Assembly (NCBI GenBank): GCA_037447655.1
Contig: JBBHKE010002035.1
Span: forward strand, 1 to 30,079
DNA from: Zygnema cylindricum
Taxonomy: Eukaryota; Streptophyta; Zygnematophyceae; Zygnematales; Zygnemataceae
Direction: 5' to 3'
DNA length: 30,079 nucleotides
Part shown: piece after piece, positions 20,922 through 30,079 of the stretch
How positions within the stretch are numbered: position 1 is the first letter of the stretch
How the letters are laid out: every line of letters begins with the position of its first letter
Program-made: the position numbers and the translations under genes
The notes under the pieces: model-generated
Told to the model about the DNA's origin: nothing
Seen by the model: only the letters and a program-made list of their open reading frames with translations
The model's database searches: none

Positions 20922-22574
20922 CTTAATTTTTTCTATATATGGCGGTAGGATGGCATAGTAGTTTATGCAAACATAACATGATCTTAACCGATCTAATCAG
21001 AGTAAATGTTGCAACTTAAGTATTTACCATCATGTTATCGTAAACCTCAATATCAAGATTTCACAACTTCTTTTATTTAGCATAACTGTGTGATACCTCA
21101 ACAAAGTTTATAAACCATCATGGCAAACATGTCGATATCTTTTTCATATTGACAAAAACTTTCAAAATATTTGCGTTTGTCTGTAGCTATATAATGACCA
21201 TTCTAGTGAGTTGTCGTAATCGATGCATTTGCTTTATAATTTTGTAATGGTTAGTTATATTTTTTTGCGTTAAATTGAAAAACCATCAAACTACAATGTA
21301 GTTACAACGACATAAAACATTAAACATTTAATAAAGAATAATAATTTTTGATTTTCGTCACAATATTTTAAACTAACTTGGAAAAGAATCAACTAATTAG
21401 CCTTTGTGGTATTATTTCTTCCCTTAATTTTATGGTCGTACGACCTTACTAATATAACAAAATAATATTTTATAATACATGACCCATATTGGGTAAAACA
21501 TACCGGTATTAAAAAAAAAATTATCGAAGAAAATTAACTTTTAAAAACGGAAGATTTATAAAAGAATGAAGAAATTAACGTGTTAAAACATATAAATATA
21601 TCACTTTGTCACTCACCGAAATAATCATAACCCAAACACTCATATGGGATAACACCATAGTAAAAGCTGTTGATGTGTAACGATTAGTTTGTAAAAGTTT
21701 AAAAGTTAAATTTGTAGTATACGCCATAACAACCATGGTAGGAGTAACGTGGGATTTAGGAGGGCATCAAAGACATGTTGGCGGAAGAAAACCAAAAAGA
21801 ATTTGAATGACAGGCTCGCTGGTCCTTTTAATGGTTGGGGGGAAAAATATCGAAATACTTGTCATCATACCAAATACTTGTCACCTCGAAATGAGACATA
21901 ATATTTTGTTGGTGTTTATACATACCCTCTGTATTTTTTTTAATCTTTACATCTCCAATTGGCACCCTCGATGTTTAAATAACGTATGTGAAAAACTTAA
22001 GAGCTTGATTAGATCCATTTTGGACGACACGTGCGAGGGTTTTTCGGCGACATTTAAGAAAATTGAGTTAACTTTAGGGTCAACAATACCCCATTGATGT
22101 ATGATAAGGTGGGAGTATGAGCTTTGAAACATGGTTGGTAATATTTTTATAGATTATAAAACGAATGATGTTTCCAATTGGTCATTTTAATAGATTTTAA
22201 ATTTTCACATTGATGATCAAATATTTAGAGCTTCAACATTCGATACGATGATGTAAAGTATGTATGTTTCGATGAAAATCCAATGTGCAAAGAAATTTTA
22301 AAATTTGATTGCAACATTGTAAAAAGTTGCAAAAATTATTGCATGCGTCCACTTTGAGATTTACCTTTAAAATTATAGCTTAAAAGTTATAATAAAATCT
22401 AAACTTTCCAACGCCAACGGTCATTTAATCGGCATTTAATCATTCGGACGATTATATTACCCGACCGGGGGATGTCAACAGTATTTGAGTAACGACTGTT
22501 TCACACCGGTTTGTTTTCGTTGTGAAGTACTGTATTTTTTATTTTTTTAAAGCGCTGAAGCTTGAAATGAAGTA
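20922..22574. other. AT-rich intergenic DNA, no feature recognised
   Basis: No inverted-repeat element, RNA gene or conserved reading frame seen. The 96-codon frame at 21807-22097 has no recognisable motif and sits in ordinary AT-rich sequence. Confidence 0.55.
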
Positions 22575-23189
22575 CACCGCGAATCGTAATTAGAGTAATG
22601 AAAAAATTAGAGTAAAAAAACAAAAAAAAACAATTAGAGTAATTGACGCTAATTTATGTGATAGAGCTTTTTCAACTATGAAGTTTACTCTAATTTTTTT
22701 AGCTATTCTATATTGGGCTATGTCGGCGATAATTATGTGCGCGATAATTATGAACACTAAATTACGTAAACGTACAGAATGTGTCAGTCCGGTGTAGTAC
22801 TGACGTCATTATGACTCTAACAATATTTGTCGCATTGAATGTCAGTTAATGTTACCACTGACGACGATGCTGTCGACGGACGAGAGTTACGCGAACGGCT
22901 TTTTTTCGATGTGATTAATCTTTTGTTTAGTGCGATTTCACGTGCGAGCGTGAATCTATTAAATCACTATTTGTACCTTTTTACTTATAAAAGTACAATT
23001 TTGCACGGTCAAACGTCGTCCGTACTCCACACTATTTATAAATAACCTATATTATAATTTTTTACGCTAATTAAACCTCACCTAAATTAGAATAATGAAA
23101 AAATTAGAATCGATTACTCTATTTGATGTGATAGAGTCTAAATTTCGAGCGACCGAATGAGTAATTTACTCTAATTACGATTCGCGGTG
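22575..23189. mobile_element. TA-flanked inverted-repeat element, 615 bases
   Basis: Both ends read inwards as CACCGCGAATCGTAATTAGA then GTAA: 24 bases matching exactly. TA duplications flank at 22573-22574 and 23190-23191. TAGAGTAAT and GTGATAGAG words recur inside. The 68-codon frame at 22839-23045 shows no transposase motif. The ends belong to the CACCG.GAATCG family seen at 25484 and 27910. A Tc1/mariner-type MITE is likely from the TA target (inference). Confidence 0.85.
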
Positions 23190-23404
23190 TAATGAACCCC
23201 GGCTAGAGCGATAGCTTTGTCGAAAACGACAAAGCATAAAAAAGAAAACGAGACCTTTTATTTTTGGTTGGCGATTGCGCAAACTTTGTGAACAGTCCAT
23301 GATTTCAGTCTGAGTGATCGTACGGATCATTACGGATAATTGTTTTCATAAGCGTGACCGACAGAGTAGATTCTGCAAATGGTAAATATCTGGACGGGAC
23401 ACCA

Positions 23405-23820
23405 CTGGCCGCGGTTGGCAGCTGCCAGTGGAAGCAAAACAATATTTTTTGTCACGGGAAAAACGTTGTTTGTCGTTTATCATTGACACAGGCGGCTATG
23501 GTCGCGCGTCCTCGTCCAGAAAAGATGCCTCAAGAAAAGACGTCACCAAGTCTGCCGGCCAATTAAAATCTTAAACGTCCTCCAGATGTGAAGGCTCCTT
23601 GAAGTTTCCAAAACTGGCCGCGGTTTGGCAGCTGCGAGCCGAAGCAAAACAATACTTTTGTCATTAAAAAAACGCTTATGTGTCGTATATGAGAGACACA
23701 GGCGGCTGGTGTCACGAGTCCACGTCAAGAAACGACACCTCCGGGAAAAAAACCCCCGCTAGAAGTTAAAACATCCGCCAATTATTCAGAGGTACATTGA
23801 AGCTTTCAGCAATTCCGGCC
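23405..23820. repeat. Two diverged 209-base tandem units
   Basis: Copy 1 begins CTGGCCGCGGTTGGCAGCTG (23405), copy 2 CTGGCCGCGGTTTGGCAGCT (23614). Both continue with GAAGCAAAACAATA, TTTTGTCA, GACACAGGCGGCT and GTCCTCGTCCAGAAA or GTCCACGTCAAGAAA. GC-rich blocks stand out from the surrounding AT-rich DNA. Confidence 0.8.
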
Positions 23821-24349
23821 CAGCGCCGCTCGAAACTTCCAAAAATAGTGAACCGCGTGTTTTCTCGTGAGTTCAGTTTCGCATAAAATGGATAAAGAAT
23901 CGTGAATCGTAATAGCTTTACACGTGGCAGGAGGACCACCTCAAATAACCGAAGTACAGTACAGTACTGTACTTTCCGCGGGAGAACGTGATTACATGAC
24001 TTGAAAATCTGGAGCAGACATTTTAAAATGTTTACGGTGTCTTATCCACAGTCTTTCGGTGAGATTTCAAAACTTCTGACATATATCTTTCGTATATCGA
24101 ATATGTAATAAGCCGTACTGTAATTATCGTACGAAATAATAATAATGATTGTTACACCTTTAGTCCTGAAAAGCGTAGGCCTCCCACGATTGACAGGTGT
24201 ACAAATTGACATGAATACGTGGATGCATGTTATCCACAAAATTACACCCGTTAGGGCTTAGGCTCCATTAGGACAATTTCCGTCGTTTATTTCAAAAAAA
24301 ACGCGATGAATTCAAAAATAAACCTGCGAAAGCTAGGATGGTCGGTGGA

Positions 24350-25480
24350 TATCGTTCCGACCATTTATTATATTACGCTCGTAATTTCCGGGAAGAAACA
24401 AAAAGCAGGATGCACTGAAACTGCCCGTAATTTTTTTGGGAAGTGTCGTTAGGTGTCACTAAAATGAATCTGATTCGCCCAGATTTTGAAATTAACGACA
24501 GCCGAAAATAAAAATATAAAAATGAAACGAATGTTTCGAATGTTTTTGTTTTTCTGGGTGCCATTTAGGGATAATCCCATTGGTCCAAAAAAGATTCGGG
24601 TCATAAACGTGATATTTTTGAAAATCGTGTACGACCCGCAAAAAAAGTCCTGCAAAATCTCAATGATTGTGACAGCCGCGGGAAATCGAGCGCGGAGCCG
24701 CGGACCTGTTGTTTTGTAGGGCGTGGAATGTACGGAAAAATACATATATTCTGGAGACACAAAAACATCCCGTTAAAAGTACGAAAAATCATTCTGAGCC
24801 GCTGCAACAAAGAAATTTGATTCGTTCAATACTTAAATTTGGGAGTTATCTCAGAGAAAAAAATTGTGAGGCGTAAAACAACCGGATTTTTTATTTTTTT
24901 AGATATTTCTGTTTTGTCCTTTATTATTTTTTACTGTCACGACGGCGTGACGAACTGTGATTGGTTAAAGCTATGACCGTCGCACAAAAGGCGCGTTACG
25001 TGACCTAAAACGAGCGTTTTAAAAACCGCTAATCAATTTGTTTTTATAATCGAGCGGTTTAAGACCGTAGGGTTCAGATCTGGACGGTCACAGAAAGTCA
25101 AAAAATTGAAAAAAACCGTACTGTAACTTTAAATGACCCCATTGGTCGCCCATAATGAGCTGAAACCCTTAGGGCTTAGGGTTTCCGCTCCTACAGGGAC
25201 CAAATGCGGTCATTTTACGGATTTTAGGGTCGTTTTAAAAATGTGATGACCGACAAAAATAGGCCGCAGGAAATTTAAATGATTGGGATAGCCACGGGAA
25301 TTCAGGTGGACCATTCATTTTCTTACGAGCGCACTAGCGGGCAGAACTAAAAAAAGGCAAAGAATAGAGCTGCCCGTGAAAAGTTTGAGAAAACTCTTTT
25401 TTAGTCGCCGGAAGTTTCAATGATTGGGAAAGCCGCGGGAAATCAGGTGAACCACTTACTTCGTTACGAGTGTAATTACA
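24350..25480. repeat. Dispersed diverged repeat blocks
   Basis: An AATGATTGGGA.AGCC.CGGGAA block occurs at about 24660, 25278 and 25418. The last two continue into TCAGGTG.ACCA.T and TTACGAG. A TTACGCTCGTAATTTCC block at about 24373 matches the later TTACGAGCGC and TTACGAGTGTAA. A CCCATTGGTC word occurs at 24577 and 25138. No terminus defined. Confidence 0.45.
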
Positions 25481-26428
25481 ATACACCGCGAATCGTTAAT
25501 AGTGTCAAAGTCACTAATTTGGGTTCTTAAAATTTTGTTTTTTAATTTTTCCTTGACGATACCGTACAAAATAAAGTAAAGCCCGAAAGTACAATAAAAT
25601 ATAAATAGTGTGGTATACGGTCGATGTCAGACCGTACATAAATGTACCTTTACAAGTGAGATTTTCAAAAAATGAATTAAATCAGACGCGCACACATAGG
25701 AACGTGCGCTAAGAAAAACGGGATTAGTATGACATGTAAATTAGTATAGCATGTACGGATATTTTAAATTCGCGACGGCGTACGATTTCTAATATTTTGT
25801 ACAGATACATATATTAATGTATAAAATCGTACGACGAATATTCCATTTTCGCTGTTCCCAAATTAGCATAAACGCCGAAATTAGTAGTGTTGGGTATCGA
25901 GGACCGTTTACCGATATTGATACTTACATCGAATTTCAGGTACCGATAATAGATATATCGCTCGACATATCGAAAATCAAAATATCGCGATATATTGCCG
26001 ATATATCGTCATGACTGATATAGAGCATTAAAAAGAAGTCACAGGTCTCCAAAGTCACGTGCCTTCGAACAAGGTGACCGTAAAATCTTTGCCGAAAAGA
26101 AGTACGGTTTTTTCCTGAAAGTCAGCAGAGTGAAGGAGATCTCTGAGGTACATTGGCGCGGTACACTTGTGAAGTACACGTACGTAAAACGCAAGTACGG
26201 ATTTCCATACAAAAATGGTCAGTTTCAAATCTTAGACGATTTTAGAGATTTGATCGTCAACTTACAAGGAACCACTCAAAGCAAAACACGTGTGTAGAAT
26301 CTTGTGTACAGACGATACGTGATATAACCGAGGCCTCTGTAATACATAAACTTTGTTGTCCGTACTATTACAGCGACCTCTTGATGCAGCCATACCCCAA
26401 ATATGTAACTATATGAATTACAGTATTA

Positions 26429-27176
26429 GGGTGACGTTCCATTAGGCGATCCCAGTAAATGTACGGACAAGTCTACTGGCAGCGTTTACTGGAAGTCCGC
26501 TCCATTGTGTCGGCCAGTAACAAACCTTCCCCAATTATGATTGGCGCCACGTAAGTTACAGTCCAGATTTTAAAAATCATGAAAAAAATCTACAAACGGA
26601 ATATCTGTACGAAATTTATGAACCACCGGAGGTAATTAATGATTCGTACATGAAGTTTTCGGCTAGATTTTGATTTTGAAAGTGGAAATCAAAATGTCGA
26701 AACAGAATGGCAAAAAGACGCGACAAACTTTTAAGGTCGCGACAAACTTTGAATGTCGGCAGATGTCAGACGAAGCGTGCGAGGATATTTTCACGTCACC
26801 TGCATTCAACGTGGCAAGAGGCACATGGCATGTACGACGTGCACGCCTTTGATCGCTTGTGCAACGTAGATATTTTTTTTCCTTTTCACGTGTACCAATG
26901 GTAATGAATGGAAATCATCTAGTGGGCCCCAACTCTCCTACTCGAGGAGAGTTGGGGCCCACTAGATGATGTGCTCGATTGCTTCGCGGATCTCAAAAAG
27001 TGAAACATCCAACGGTCAAGAATTACATATACATCATTGGAGCTTCTTGACAGCTTTCCAGTAACGATGTTTCGTCTGACAACAAAAAAAAATCTGGTAC
27101 GGCTCTATACGGAGTTGTACGAAAATGTACGGCGTCCAATAACGAACCCCAGTTTTCGTCTAATGGAACGTCACCC
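26429..27176. mobile_element. PIF/Harbinger-like element nested in the hAT-like one
   Basis: Ends GGGTGACGTTCCATTAG and (read inwards from the right) GGGTGACGTTCCATTAG are identical. TTA duplicates flank at 26426-26428 and 27177-27179. 748 bases with no recognisable frame. The ends differ from the GGGTGTGTCCCCATG group, so it is a separate family. Confidence 0.8.
26914..26970. repeat. Perfect palindrome, 26-base arms, 5-base loop
   Basis: ATCATCTAGTGGGCCCCAAC then TCTCCT (26914-26939), loop ACTCG, and an exact reverse complement at 26945-26970. No mismatch in either arm, although it sits inside old, nested elements. Confidence 0.97.
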
Positions 27177-27909
27177 TTAGTACATTTTTGCCGGTTACAT
27201 TTTGCGGCGTCTACTTTTAAGTCACGGAACGCAAATCACATCGTACATCGCGTATCACACAAATTGTATTTATCGCTAAAATAACATATTATATAAAATA
27301 TTAAATTTATTAAAGACTATATATCGCGATATATATAGCGATAATTTATGTTGGTCTCGGTACGATATATCGAGAATTCTGCTTGATTGATATTCGATAT
27401 ATTGAATATCGAAATCATCGCGATATGAAATTACCCGATACCCAACACTAGAAATTACACCATTTTTTTGAAAAATTTCAAATTCTTAATTAGCATCAAT
27501 TACGGTAAATTTTCTTCAACACTATTTAAACTTTGTCACTAATAACGATTAGCGTTGCACAGTACAGTATCGGACAAAACTAGTTTTTTTTTTTTTATAG
27601 ATTTTTGTAAACTCTTTTAGCCGTCGAATAAAGCAATTTTATTGGCCCAATTCTAGAGTCTTTTGCAAAAACAGAGCCGTAAAAAACAAAAACACATGGC
27701 GGAAAATGGGACCGTAAAATCTATCCTAAAAAGACCACTGTACTTTTTTTTGGCCAGGAAGCGGCGGCCTTTCAGTACAGTACTGTGATTTTTCGTACAT
27801 AAATGCTGTCCGGACTCTGCAGTCACGACAGGAAATGGAAACAATCGCTAACCCTAACTTTGTAGGACCGTAGGGGTCATGGCGGTACAGTTTTTGCCAG
27901 TAAACACTA

Positions 27910-28125
27910 CACCGTGAATCGCTATTAGTGTTCATGTTTTTTTCGTCTCTTAAAACATCTTATCTCCGTACACATTTGTCGGATTTCAGATCGGACAGTC
28001 GCGATTGAAATCCAAGATTCTCAGCTCTCGATTGGCGGTCTCAAATTGAGAATCCGACAAATGTGTACGGAGAAAAGGTGTTTTAAGTGGCTTTAAAATC
28101 ATAACCCTAATAGCGATACACGGTG
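27910..28125. mobile_element. Foldback MITE with TA target site
   Basis: 216 bases. Left CACCGTGAATCGCTATTAGT, right (inwards) CACCGTGTATCGCTATTAGG. Inner arms TCTCCGTACACATTTGTCGG on both sides. TA flanks at 27908-27909 and 28126-28127. Best-preserved copy of the family also at 1735-1954 and 14199-14407. Confidence 0.88.
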
Positions 28126-28657
28126 TACTGTACTGTAGTCTTTTAAAGATTACCGTACGCTTACTTACGGCCACTTGCGAACCGCAATGTACAATTTCCC
28201 GAAGATGCGAATTGATACGGATTGTCCTTTTGTAAATTTGTACCCAGCGGTATATCCAAATTTCGGATTTACCCGACCAAAGTCATACGCAGAAAAGGAC
28301 AAGCTCCATTCGGCCAATCTGCCTTTAAAAAAAAAACGCTCGTTTTGGAAAAAGTTATGTACTGCAAAAATAGAGCGGCAAAAGCTCATAGGGTTCCCAC
28401 AGTAGCAAAAAAATCTAACAGTATGTACTGCTATATCTTTGTACTATGATTGTACGAAACCACTATAGTACACAAAGCGTACATTTTACTGCAATGGACC
28501 AGAGAAAAATAGAAGAAACTTTATGGTCCAGAGAAAAATGACTCTAGTACATGTACGATTGCAATAACGTGATCGCCAAAAATAGTACCACGTCATCCTT
28601 TTCTGACACCTGTACGGAAAAACCGTGGAAAATTTCTCGATCCACAGCAAAAATAGT
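28126..28657. other. GTAC-rich intergenic DNA
   Basis: Many GTAC words and a 17-base direct repeat, ATGGACCAGAGAAAAAT / ATGGTCCAGAGAAAAAT (28494, 28523). No gene recognised. Confidence 0.5.
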
Positions 28658-28780
28658 AGTGCTGTGTATCGGTAAAAAAACTATAGCGATAACACAGATA
28701 TCGATAGTTATCGGTGATCGAACGGTAAGAGGTCCCGATATATCGGTCAGAAACCAGCAAATTCCATATCGGTGACAACT
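28658..28780. mobile_element. Single hAT-like end
   Basis: TAGTGCTGTGTATCGG followed by CAGATATCGATAGTTATC and CCCGATATATCGGTC. It resembles the terminus at 25885. No opposite end found. Confidence 0.45.
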
Positions 28781-29217
28781 TTAAAAAAATATAGTATGCG
28801 TACAATAGTACTATAAAACATAATGTATTATATTATTTGCTTTATATAGCGTGGTATGCTGGATAATGTACCTGTTCCGTATCTGTTTAACTAAAATCTA
28901 TTACGGGCAACGCAACACATAAACGTCAATAAAGGGAGTTGCTAATCGCAGAGACAATTTTTGCTGCTCGCATGTAGTTGTCAAAAATTGTACATTTGAA
29001 GTACAATTTCGTACAAGCTACGTACCTTTGAGTTCAGATTAGACGGTCATTCCGTCGAACAACTTTGACTGGCGAAATATTGTAACGGCGGTTAAAAAGC
29101 TGCCGCGCTTGCGAACGTCGACCGTCATGAAAAAAAAAAAAATCAAACGGCCGGCGCATGTTTAATGTAACAAAACTGCGGCAGCCACATATAAATCAAA
29201 TGGCTGCGCGCAGATAG

Positions 29218-29573
29218 TTACTTCACGTGAGCTCCACCGTGAAAGCTCAAAGCACACACCGACAATGTGAATCAATGTGAAGTACTTATTCAATGTGAAA
29301 ATGTTTATTCGTAAATAGTGTTGTTTCATTTGGTCGCGCGTGACTCGCGTCATTTTAGTTTCATTAATATTATACGCGGGTACGCTTTTCTATTTTGTAC
29401 GAAGTTTATTTCGTTTCGTGCGAATTTATACATGTCGTACGTCGTCCTATAATTTGTGTCCAAGTTCAGCGTAACGGTCCGCGATTAGATTCCATTTTTG
29501 CGGCTAAGTCAAAATTGTCGGTGTGTTATTGTCGGTGTGTGCTTTCACAGTGGAGCTCACGTGAAGTGAGTAA
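29218..29573. mobile_element. Inner inverted-repeat element
   Basis: TTACTTCACGTGAGCTCCAC at 29218 faces GTGGAGCTCACGTGAAGTGA ending at 29569. The arms extend about 50 bases through GTGAAAGC and the ACACACCGACAAT region. TTA and TAA lie at the outer edges. No coding content recognised. Confidence 0.65.
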
Positions 29574-29939
29574 GGGTATGTCCCCATGTACTTGTAACTT
29601 AGCAAACTTACTTTGTATTTTAGCGCGGATCCGTCGGACCCAGCTTTCAAGTGTCCCTATGTCTGTAAGGACTAAATCGCAACTTACCCGTGTGTGACGA
29701 TTGTATACGTCAACAATACCTGTGACGATTGTCATGGTCTACAATCTGTGGTCGCACGTTATTTTTTGGAACTGCTTTGTGACGTCGCATGTCTTACCGT
29801 GACATTGTAGACGTACCGCATTCCAACCTTCTACAAATTTGCGATTCCTTCGTACAGTTGCAACTTAGGCAGTACGGCGCTAAGTTTTACGGCAAAACGA
29901 CAGAAAAAAACCCTTACTTATGCACATGGGGACACACCC
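29574..29939. mobile_element. PIF/Harbinger-like MITE with TAA target duplication
   Basis: Left end GGGTATGTCCCCATGTACTT, right end (inwards) GGGTGTGTCCCCATGTGCAT. Exact TAA flanks at 29571-29573 and 29940-29942. 366 bases, with internal GTGACGATTGT and TGTAGACGTACC words shared with 5963-6886 and 20584-20800. Confidence 0.8.
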
Positions 29940-30079
29940 TAACTACCTGCGCGCAGCCATTTTATTCATGTGGCTGCCTCAATTTTGTTACAGTAAACCT
30001 GCGCCGGCCGTTTGAATTGGTTTTTTTTTTCATGACGGTCGACGTACGCAAGCGTGACAGATTTTTAACCGCCGTTACA

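Larger units (their letters stand above)
25885..27450. mobile_element. hAT-like non-autonomous element, nested
   Basis: Ends TAGTGTTGGGTATCG and CGATACCCAACACTA are perfect inverted repeats, followed inside by ATATCG-rich palindromic sequence. An 8-base near-duplication flanks it (GAAATTAG at 25877-25884, GAAATTAC at 27451-27458), the target size expected of hAT. No transposase frame. Confidence 0.75.
25484..27557. mobile_element. Outer TA-type inverted-repeat element enclosing nested insertions
   Basis: Left end CACCGCGAATCGTTAATAGT then GTCAAAG; right end read inwards CAACGCTAATCGTTATTAGT then GACAAAG. TA precedes the left end; the right flank is degraded. The 2.07 kb length comes from the nested hAT-like insertion at 25885-27450. 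Without it the element would be about 500 bases, similar to 22575-23189. Confidence 0.7.
29081..30079. mobile_element. Composite palindromic element with ~140-base inverted arms
   Basis: Left arm 29081-29220 starts TGTAACGGCGGTTAAAAAG; the right arm ends TTTTTAACCGCCGTTACA exactly at the window edge. The arms match over nearly their whole length, including GTCGACCGTCATGAAAA, CGGCCGGCGCA, GGCAGCCACAT and GGCTGCGCGCAG. About 720 bases of other inverted-repeat sequence lie between the arms. The right flank is outside the window, so no target duplication can be checked. Confidence 0.8.

Noticed and set aside
22839-23045. 68-codon frame inside the TA-flanked element
   Set aside because: No transposase motif; short and located in a non-autonomous inverted-repeat element.
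24250-25195. TTAGGG words (24252, 25167, 25180) as an interstitial telomere
   Set aside because: Only isolated single motifs, no tandem run.
1-30079. tRNA, rRNA or other structured RNA genes
   Set aside because: No cloverleaf, box motifs or rRNA-like segments recognised by eye; a covariance-model scan would be decisive.

Overview
The window is nuclear DNA from an intron-rich, AT-rich eukaryote. It has long introns, GT-AG splice sites, AATAAA poly(A) signals and many short inverted-repeat (MITE-like) elements. The proteins and the transposon types fit a non-vertebrate animal or a close relative of animals, but the sequence does not fix the taxon. Most of the coding sequence lies in exons with no start codon of their own; I found these by joining reading frames across splice sites.

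Layout. (1) 7-4436, + strand: the 3' two-thirds of a DNA topoisomerase III-beta gene (TOP3B). It runs in six exons from the catalytic-tyrosine exon at the window edge to the zinc-finger and RG-rich tail. (2) 4437-8114: convergent intergenic DNA with poly(A) signals, one PIF/Harbinger-like element and a decayed hAT-like end. (3) 18220-8120, - strand: a complete 13-exon gene for the mitochondrial beta-ketoacyl-ACP synthase (OXSM, 466 aa predicted), with every splice phase consistent. (4) 19466-18405, - strand: the 3' part of an unrecognised gene whose product ends in two hydrophobic segments. Its stop lies only 184 bases before the OXSM ATG, and a splice acceptor sits 2 bases before that ATG. 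(5) 19.5-30.1 kb: no gene recognised. This stretch is filled with tandem repeats and MITE-like elements, including a four-level nest at 25484-27557 and a composite palindromic element at 29081-30079.

The most unusual theme is that exon edges are partly duplicated inside the neighbouring introns. In TOP3B, the fourth exon seen here has three copies of its start upstream and two copies of its end downstream, and the fifth has a copy of its tail. In OXSM, the start of exon 5 with its acceptor recurs four more times in a tandem array whose unit also carries a MITE-end-like sequence, and the exon 11 donor is duplicated. Tandem arrays or microsatellites also begin within about 20 bases of two OXSM donors. 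The two recognised genes are not functionally linked: TOP3B acts on DNA and RNA topology, OXSM in mitochondrial type II fatty acid synthesis.
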